Of a stretch of DNA of 21,008 bases, positions 15,932 to 21,008 are shown piece by piece. Numbering within the stretch: the stretch's first letter is position 1; each line of letters starts with the position of its first letter. Source of the stretch: a bacterium UBP17_UBA6191 (GTDB taxonomy: Bacteria; Muiribacteriota; UBA6191); assembly GCA_002422125.1 (NCBI GenBank), contig DITF01000360.1:1-21008 (forward strand), written 5' to 3'. The notes beneath the pieces were generated by a model. The model did no database searches. It was not told where the DNA came from and saw only the letters and a program-made list of their open reading frames with translations. Position numbers and translations under genes: made by a program.

Positions 15932-16834
15932 TTAGGATATAGAAGAGAGATAGGTTTGAACCAGATCATCAAATCCTTTGCCCAAAAAAGCTTGGATTTT
16001 GTGCTTAGCTGTTTCTTTATCAAGAATTCCTTCCTTATAAAGTTCAAAAATTGAGACCAGTTTTCCCTTTTGCATGCCGTCAGCCCATGCTTCTTCACGA
16101 AGGGTTTGTTGGGTGTCGGCTCGGCTGGCTTCGTCCCTCAAACGGTCTATATAGCGGTTGTAATCCTGGCGGTTTCTGGAAGAGAGTTTTAAAATATCGA
16201 GGGCCGTGAGGGCTTCTGATAGGCCTGGAGCTGTAAAGTGAGGCTCCACTTTTTCATTCTTCAAAAAATAAATCCACTCATCCAATGGTACTTTGGCAGT
16301 CTCATTAAATCTTTCTACACTGATAAGCCAGTATTCAGGGTAAAGATCGGAAGCGTCCTTAGCTGGAGAAAATTTGGATTGCTGAGTAGGATTTAAACTC
16401 AATTTTTCCTGAGTGTGCAGACCACGAAATTCTGTGATGCCACGATAGACATAATCTTTTCCCGTGCCGGGGTCAAAATAGAGGATGTTAATCGAGTAAA
16501 TCTTTTGGATTTCTCCGTATTTCTGACCGGTGTGCAGATACTCAGTTACTAGGCGGCTCGAGGAAAAAAGCATCCGCTGCAAGTAATCAAGCTGGTACTC
16601 CACCTGCACTTCAACAATAATGAGTTCTTTGTCCTCATCTAGGCAAAGAATATCAACACGATTATACTTTTGAAGCTCAAAATCCTGATTGGATTCACTC
16701 TCAAGAATCTGTTTGATCCTGATATTGCGATTAAGAATGCTGGAAATGAAGCCTTCTAACACCTTAAAGTTGGCTTTTTGCCTCAAGATCTTTTTGATGG
16801 CCCAATCAAAACGAACCAGTTGTTTTTTCTTCAT
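15932..16834 (-). CDS. Rpn-family PD-(D/E)XK nuclease (recombination-promoting nuclease / putative transposase)
   Basis: A 300-residue protein of the Rpn/YhgA-like group. The nuclease core shows RVDILCLDEDKELIIVEVQVEY, with Asp61 and Glu75-x-Gln77 forming the D...ExQ catalytic signature. Upstream lies the typical start FDWAIKKILRQKANFKVLEGFISSIL. The later part has the family's C-terminal helical region with LREEAWADGMQKGKL near residues 243-257. E. coli Rpn proteins are DNA endonucleases that promote RecA-independent recombination. They were named after transposases, but no inverted repeats were seen here, so this is better read as a stand-alone nuclease or defence-type gene. The frame is intact. 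An extended -10 promoter lies just upstream, and norR ends 41 bases before the start. Confidence 0.85.
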   Translation of the reverse strand: MKKKQLVRFDWAIKKILRQKANFKVLEGFISSILNRNIRIKQILESESNQDFELQKYNRVDILCLDEDKELIIVEVQVEYQLDYLQRMLFSSSRLVTEYLHTGQKYGEIQKIYSINILYFDPGTGKDYVYRGITEFRGLHTQEKLSLNPTQQSKFSPAKDASDLYPEYWLISVERFNETAKVPLDEWIYFLKNEKVEPHFTAPGLSEALTALDILKLSSRNRQDYNRYIDRLRDEASRADTQQTLREEAWADGMQKGKLVSIFELYKEGILDKETAKHKIQAFLGKGFDDLVQTYLSSIS

Positions 16835-16856
16835 AAAACCCGCCTATGACACAAAA

Positions 16857-16865
16857 ATTATAGCA
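16857..16865 (-). promoter_or_regulatory. Extended -10 promoter of the Rpn-family gene
   Basis: On the minus strand TGC-TATAAT (16865-16857) is an extended -10 element. The predicted start is near 16850, leaving a leader of about 16 bases. No good -35 is visible, which is usual for extended -10 promoters. Confidence 0.5.
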
Positions 16866-16875
16866 CAAGCTGTCC

Positions 16876-18414
16876 TTATGGCTTTTGTAGCTCAGTTAGT
16901 TTTCTGTGAAAGTTCCCTGGATCTAGTTTGAGCAGTCTGGCGGCCTGGCTTTGGTTATACTGGCAATGTTTTAAGGCCGTTTCGGCAAGTTGTTTCTGAA
17001 ACTCACGGGTAGCTTCTTTAAAACCCATATCCAGCCATAAGTCCATTTTAATTTCGGGGTTTTCCTGTGGGGGCGACTTGTTTACTGCGGGCAGAGGTTG
17101 GTTGGTTTCACTAAGTAGAGTGTCGTGACCTAGAGCTTTGGCCCAGGTGGCCAAAGATTCCAGATAGTGAAACAATTCCCTGACCCCGCCAAGCCAAGAA
17201 CGCTCTTTAAGATCTGCAATCAAAGGAGGGGATAGGGAAAATCTTTTTCCCAGACGGTCTGCGAGTTTATGTAGAAAGTGACAGGTCAATTCCTCTATGT
17301 CCTCTTTTCTTTCTCCCAATGAGGGAACCATTATAGACAGAACGGCTAATCGATGGTACAAATCACGCCGAAACAGGCCATTCTCCATCATTTCTTGTAA
17401 GTCACGATTGGTAGCCGAAAGGATTCGCACATCAACCTTTTTAGTGGAGTCCGAACCAACCTTTTGAATTTCGCCTTCTTGAAGCACTCTTAACAGTGAT
17501 GCCTGAATCTGAAGAGGTAGCTCTCCCACCTCATCAAGAAACAGGGTGGCTCCATCCGCTAGATCAAACTTACCGCGCCTTTCGCCTAAGGCACCAGTAT
17601 AAGCTCCTTTTACATGCCCAAACAGTTCACTCTCAGCCAGACTTTCGGGAATGGCGGCACAGTTTACATAAATCAGGGGTTTGTCCCTTCGGTTGGATTT
17701 TTCGTGGATGCTCCTAGCCACAATTTCTTTGCCACATCCCGTCGGGCCCGTGATTAACACTGGAGCTAAGGATGTTGCAATAACTTCAATGGATTGCCTT
17801 AAAAATTTCATTTTCTGGCTGGATCCAATCAGTTCATTGCCATTGCTACGAGTCAGACTGGTTCTAAGATTTTGATTTTGTTCCTCTAACAGTCTGCGAC
17901 TTTCCTCCAGTGAACCAATCAAGCGGGCATGATGAATGGCTAGAGCTGCAAATGAGCCAAAAAACCACAATAACTCTTCCTGTTCGGCTTGGTATATACC
18001 TTCCTTCAGGGAATCTACTGTAATCAATCCAATGGGCTCCTGACCCAAAAGCATGGGAGCAGCCATGCAGGAATGTACTTTGCCTGTCAGAAGATCAGCC
18101 CCTTCCACTAAGTCATCAAACGGATCGGGCTCAGAAGGATCCTGAAATCGAATAGGGGCCTTAGCTGCAAAAGCCTTTTTTAATCGAGGATGTCTTTCGA
18201 TCTCAAATTTCAGTTCCAAATCAACAATGCTTCGTTTAAAGCCCCGTTGAGCTACCACCTTAAGCCAATCCCCGTCCTTGAGCATAATTGTACCCACATC
18301 GTAAGAAATCAAAAGGCTCAGGCCATCTAAAACTCGGCGAAAAACCACTTTGGAATCCAAGCTCTGCCCCAATCCCAAGGAGATTTCCAGTAAGGCTGTC
18401 CAGGACGAGTTCAT
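16876..18414 (-). CDS. norR: NorR-like sigma54-dependent activator with nitric-oxide-sensing GAF domain
   Basis: 512 residues, close to E. coli NorR (504). Order: GAF sensor (about 1-165), AAA+ sigma54-activation domain (about 195-425) and Fis-type helix-turn-helix (about 470-510, SQAARLLKLDPGNFHRKL). The AAA+ part has Walker A GPTGCGKE (223-230), the sigma54 contact loop GAYTGA (270-275) and Walker B LFLDEVGE (291-298). The GAF domain follows NorR: HPRL with Arg77, DPFD with Asp97 and Asp100, VHSC with Cys116, and TVDS with Asp134. These match the residues reported as iron ligands or switch residues in E. coli NorR (Asp96/99, Cys113, Asp131, Arg75). The usual WPGNVREL is WLGGVREL here, a departure in a conserved turn. 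The gene starts 2 bases after the decarboxylase stop. Its targets are probably its own operon, whose promoter is outside the window. Confidence 0.88.
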   Translation of the reverse strand: MNSSWTALLEISLGLGQSLDSKVVFRRVLDGLSLLISYDVGTIMLKDGDWLKVVAQRGFKRSIVDLELKFEIERHPRLKKAFAAKAPIRFQDPSEPDPFDDLVEGADLLTGKVHSCMAAPMLLGQEPIGLITVDSLKEGIYQAEQEELLWFFGSFAALAIHHARLIGSLEESRRLLEEQNQNLRTSLTRSNGNELIGSSQKMKFLRQSIEVIATSLAPVLITGPTGCGKEIVARSIHEKSNRRDKPLIYVNCAAIPESLAESELFGHVKGAYTGALGERRGKFDLADGATLFLDEVGELPLQIQASLLRVLQEGEIQKVGSDSTKKVDVRILSATNRDLQEMMENGLFRRDLYHRLAVLSIMVPSLGERKEDIEELTCHFLHKLADRLGKRFSLSPPLIADLKERSWLGGVRELFHYLESLATWAKALGHDTLLSETNQPLPAVNKSPPQENPEIKMDLWLDMGFKEATREFQKQLAETALKHCQYNQSQAARLLKLDPGNFHRKLTELQKP

Positions 18415-18416
18415 GA

Positions 18417-20567
18417 TTAAGACTGCCTTTGGGGGAATGCCAGAAGCACAGACTGGGCCTGCTGATGTAAGGTCACCACAAAATCTCTCAGATAATTAAT
18501 TTTTTGCTCTTGAGCCATCGGATAAAAGGGATTCATAATTGTACTTCTTAGCACAAAAATTCCCTGATTTTGAATCTCGATTTCGGAAATCCCCAGTTCT
18601 TGGGCCAAATGGGGTAGATTGCTGGTTTTAAGGATGGTTTTGGATACAAAAAACTCCTGCATGTAGGCAAGCAGGTGATCCCCTGGAGCGTTTTGAATGC
18701 TAAAGCGACGATAGATGGTTTCATTTATCTGGTTTAAGAGCTCAAGACTATTGTTTTGTGGGCCAAGATGTATCAAAAAACAAACCACATTTGTGTCGGG
18801 AATGTTTAGTGGGAAGAATGTAAAGAAAGAGGGGCTTTCCAATCCGCACATGGATTCATACCATAAAAAGGCTTTGTGATGCTCTTTAAGATACCAATAC
18901 AGGCGTTGGGCACTAAGAATAGTACTTAGCACCAGCTTACCGTGGCCTTCTGGAATCAGAGGGATTGTGGTGTGGGTAAGCCAGCATGCAGCAGCAGCGG
19001 CCCCAGGTTTTGAGCCTTCAATGATATAAGGCCCCACCTTATTATCAGTGATGTATGGAGGAGATTCTGCTATCAGGGATTTAATTCGGGCATCCTTAAA
19101 GGCGCAGATCCCGGCAGGATAGGGGATATAGCCCATTTTATGCGGATCTACCGTAATGGAGTCGGCCTGATGAAGCTTTGTGAAGGCCTGAGTAACTGAG
19201 GGATCATTCCAGCCAATATCCTGAGATACAAACTCAATTCCAGGCTGAGTATCCCTAGGTAGAAGCACCCGATCTAAAATAGGCTCCTTTTGCGGAAAAA
19301 TGGTTCTGAAGTAGCCACCCCAAGCGGCATCTACATGGAGCCAGAAGGATTGGTTGTGAGAATATGCGACCTCCTGTTTTAGATCAAGTATCTGGTGGAC
19401 AGGGTCAATGGCACCCTCTTCAGTGGTTCCTAGAATTCCCATCACGGCAAGGAGAAATTGTTCGGGGCTAGTAAGGCATTGCCTGACTTTCGCAGATAAA
19501 GTCGTCATTTCCAGGCGATATTTCTGATCGACTGGCACAAGTTCAAGTTGATCTCGGCCAAGACCCAATAGATTAACAGCCTTGCGAAAGGAATAATGGG
19601 CTGCCTCAGATACAAAAATTCTGGGTTGTAAACTCAATTTACCAAGAACTGAAGTAAGACCACGAGAAGCAATATTAAAGGCCGAGGTCTCTAAAAAATC
19701 ACTCCAACATTGGTACGCATCCGATTTTGTGTAGTTTTTTGCTCCAACCATGCGATTGAGTATGTGTTCTGGCAGACCACAGGCAATATCGGCAGGTAGC
19801 TGTAACAGGGTCTTTGGGGATATCGTTTTGATGTCGCTAGTGGTTTGATTGGCAGTTGGTATGATTAGGGTCAGTTTATTTTGAATACAGAATTCCTGGG
19901 CCATCAGGGGAACAAACTGAACACTTCTGGCCACCCATAAGGCCTCAATATTGGCCAAGGTTCCTCCAGAACACAAATGTACCCAGGAGTCTTCTGGCTT
20001 GTAGCCGAGCATTTTGGCAATCAGTCTACCCACAGCCAGTTCCATATCAACGGTGACAGGGGCTGCTTCTGAGGTAACATTGTTGGGATTGTAAAGAAGG
20101 GCTGCAAAATAGCCCAAAATGGCGGGCATACTTTGCTCTGAGACCATATGGGCTAAATATCGGGGAGAAAATGTGGGGAAGTGGGCTTTAAGTTCTTTTA
20201 AAAGATATTCCAGTTGACCGCTTAGATGATCGGTCCAAAGCTGATGCTCCCGTTTTTGTTGACTGTTGATGATAGTTGGGTCGGTGGGAAAATAATTTTG
20301 CCTCCAGTGTAGATAGTCCTGGAGGATGTGTTTCACAAAGCCCATAAACACATCGGCGTTTTCAGATCCGGGACCTATAAACCAAGCTGAGTGAGAAGAG
20401 TCGGGAACGGGCTCAACTTGAGTGCCGCGAATTTCGTACCCATAGCCAGCTTTTTGGGCCTCGGCCATGGAAACATGCCGTGAAACCACAGTATCTGAGC
20501 TGTCCAGAACAGCCCAGCATCCTTCGATTTTAGCAGTAGTAAATCGCGGTCGTTTCAAGCGAGACAT
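18417..20567 (-). CDS. PLP-dependent amino-acid decarboxylase, tyrosine-decarboxylase-like
   Basis: 716 residues of the group II PLP decarboxylase fold; it would remove CO2 from an amino acid to give an amine. Visible: WRQNYFPTDP (88-97), FSPRYLAHMVSEQSMPAILGY, CSGGTLANIEALW, PLP-stacking His324 in EAAHYSF, cofactor Asp413 in HVDAAWGG, and Lys477 in DPHKMGYIPYPAG, the Schiff-base lysine. IIEGSKPGA follows near 515. This series closely follows bacterial tyrosine decarboxylases (about 620 residues), which have DPHKMGYIPYSAG. Residues 1-60 form an extra N-terminal segment with no match I can name. Tyrosine, DOPA, aspartate or another substrate cannot be told apart from sequence alone. The ATG lies inside the end of norD (13-base overlap) and norR follows after 2 bases, so it belongs to the nitric-oxide operon. 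Confidence 0.87.
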   Translation of the reverse strand: MSRLKRPRFTTAKIEGCWAVLDSSDTVVSRHVSMAEAQKAGYGYEIRGTQVEPVPDSSHSAWFIGPGSENADVFMGFVKHILQDYLHWRQNYFPTDPTIINSQQKREHQLWTDHLSGQLEYLLKELKAHFPTFSPRYLAHMVSEQSMPAILGYFAALLYNPNNVTSEAAPVTVDMELAVGRLIAKMLGYKPEDSWVHLCSGGTLANIEALWVARSVQFVPLMAQEFCIQNKLTLIIPTANQTTSDIKTISPKTLLQLPADIACGLPEHILNRMVGAKNYTKSDAYQCWSDFLETSAFNIASRGLTSVLGKLSLQPRIFVSEAAHYSFRKAVNLLGLGRDQLELVPVDQKYRLEMTTLSAKVRQCLTSPEQFLLAVMGILGTTEEGAIDPVHQILDLKQEVAYSHNQSFWLHVDAAWGGYFRTIFPQKEPILDRVLLPRDTQPGIEFVSQDIGWNDPSVTQAFTKLHQADSITVDPHKMGYIPYPAGICAFKDARIKSLIAESPPYITDNKVGPYIIEGSKPGAAAAACWLTHTTIPLIPEGHGKLVLSTILSAQRLYWYLKEHHKAFLWYESMCGLESPSFFTFFPLNIPDTNVVCFLIHLGPQNNSLELLNQINETIYRRFSIQNAPGDHLLAYMQEFFVSKTILKTSNLPHLAQELGISEIEIQNQGIFVLRSTIMNPFYPMAQEQKINYLRDFVVTLHQQAQSVLLAFPQRQS

Positions 20568-21008
20568 AACATCCTTCGTACCCAGCTTACCATGGCGGGT
20601 CCTAATTCGTTAACCGAACGGACCAGTTCATATTCACGATGCCCCAAAAGGCTGTCTAATTGGGCCATAGCCTGAGATTGAAGGGTAATTGCGTGAAGAT
20701 GGATCCCCTGCTGCCTCGCTTCATTCAGAGCACGGGCAACATCGCGCATTCCATGATAGCCCTCATATTGATCAAAATCACTGGGTTTGGCATCTGTTAC
20801 CAAAAGCATGGCCTTTTTAGGATCTGGGGCACTGCGAAGCCTAAAACAGCCGTGGCGAATTGCGGGCCCGATACGGGTATATACCTCAGGCCTGACGGTG
20901 GCCAGTCTCATTTTGGAGTCATTCCAGGACTCATGAAAGGAATGCAAATTCACATAAGTACACTCGTGCCGAGTACGAGAACGAAACCCGGCAATTTCAA
21001 AATGGATT
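20555..21008 (-). CDS. norD: Nitric oxide reductase activation protein NorD, C-terminal part (cut by window edge)
   Basis: The minus-strand frame is open to the right edge, about 150 codons visible, so the GTG at 20953 is an internal codon, not the start. The sequence begins within IHFEIAGFRSRTRHEC and continues through RPEVYTRIGPAIRHG, a LLVTDAKPSDFDQYEG strand-loop and MRDVARALNEARQQGIHLHAIT. This is the C-terminal von Willebrand A domain of NorD/CbbO-type proteins, which normally read GFRSRTR, YTRMGAAIRHA and TDGKPND. With the AAA+ partner NorQ, NorD is needed to assemble or insert metal into nitric oxide reductase. norQ and the reductase genes would be expected just outside the window. 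The 3' end overlaps the decarboxylase gene by 13 bases. Confidence 0.88.
   Translation of the reverse strand, partial: IHFEIAGFRSRTRHECTYVNLHSFHESWNDSKMRLATVRPEVYTRIGPAIRHGCFRLRSAPDPKKAMLLVTDAKPSDFDQYEGYHGMRDVARALNEARQQGIHLHAITLQSQAMAQLDSLLGHREYELVRSVNELGPAMVSWVRRMLCLA

Noticed and set aside
15932..16834. Insertion sequence carrying the Rpn-family gene
   Set aside because: No terminal inverted repeats or target-site duplication could be found around it; Rpn genes are usually stand-alone.
20951..20953. GTG as the start of the NorD gene
   Set aside because: The frame stays open to the window edge and the upstream residues (GFRSRTR) are conserved NorD sequence, so the gene is cut by the edge.

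Overview
The window is almost entirely coding and reads as a Gram-negative chromosome of moderate GC. The Gram-negative reading rests on two Skp/OmpH-like periplasmic-type proteins and on exported proteins with Sec signal peptides. A predatory or deltaproteobacterial-type lineage (Bdellovibrionota-like) would fit the mix of GTP-dependent PEP carboxykinase, a sigma54 activator and very large exported proteins, but that is only an inference. No gene-free stretch reaches 300 bases. No tRNA, rRNA, CRISPR array or insertion sequence was seen. Several starts are TTG or GTG, chosen from Shine-Dalgarno spacing, signal peptides or the lack of any alternative.

Left part (1-5425, all minus strand): the N-terminal part of an orphan HipA-like kinase cut by the window edge; a DEAD-box RNA helicase of the RhlE type with a clear sigma70-type promoter and an intrinsic terminator; two ABC-2 permeases and their ATPase (COG3694/COG4587/COG4586 type), with overlapping reading frames; and a secreted papain-like (C39-like) cysteine peptidase just upstream of the ATPase, probably in the same transcript.

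Centre (5540-13894, plus strand): a compact three-gene operon divergent from the peptidase. Two related Skp/OmpH-like exported proteins precede a giant 2141-residue exported protein that I do not recognise. Its 14 cysteines fall into seven close pairs. The gene junctions are a 4-base overlap and a 1-base gap, so the three products are probably made together. The two small proteins look like dedicated periplasmic holdases or export factors for the giant one (inference). This is the best candidate here for an undescribed system.

Right part: pckG (PEP carboxykinase, GTP) on the plus strand with its own promoter, convergent with a minus-strand block. That block, in transcription order from the right edge, is norD (C-terminal part), a tyrosine-decarboxylase-like PLP enzyme, a NorR-like sigma54 activator and an Rpn-family PD-(D/E)XK nuclease. 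The first three overlap or nearly touch. The regulator keeps the iron-ligand residues of the NorR nitric-oxide sensor, so this is very likely a nitric-oxide-response operon with an unexpected amino-acid decarboxylase built into it.
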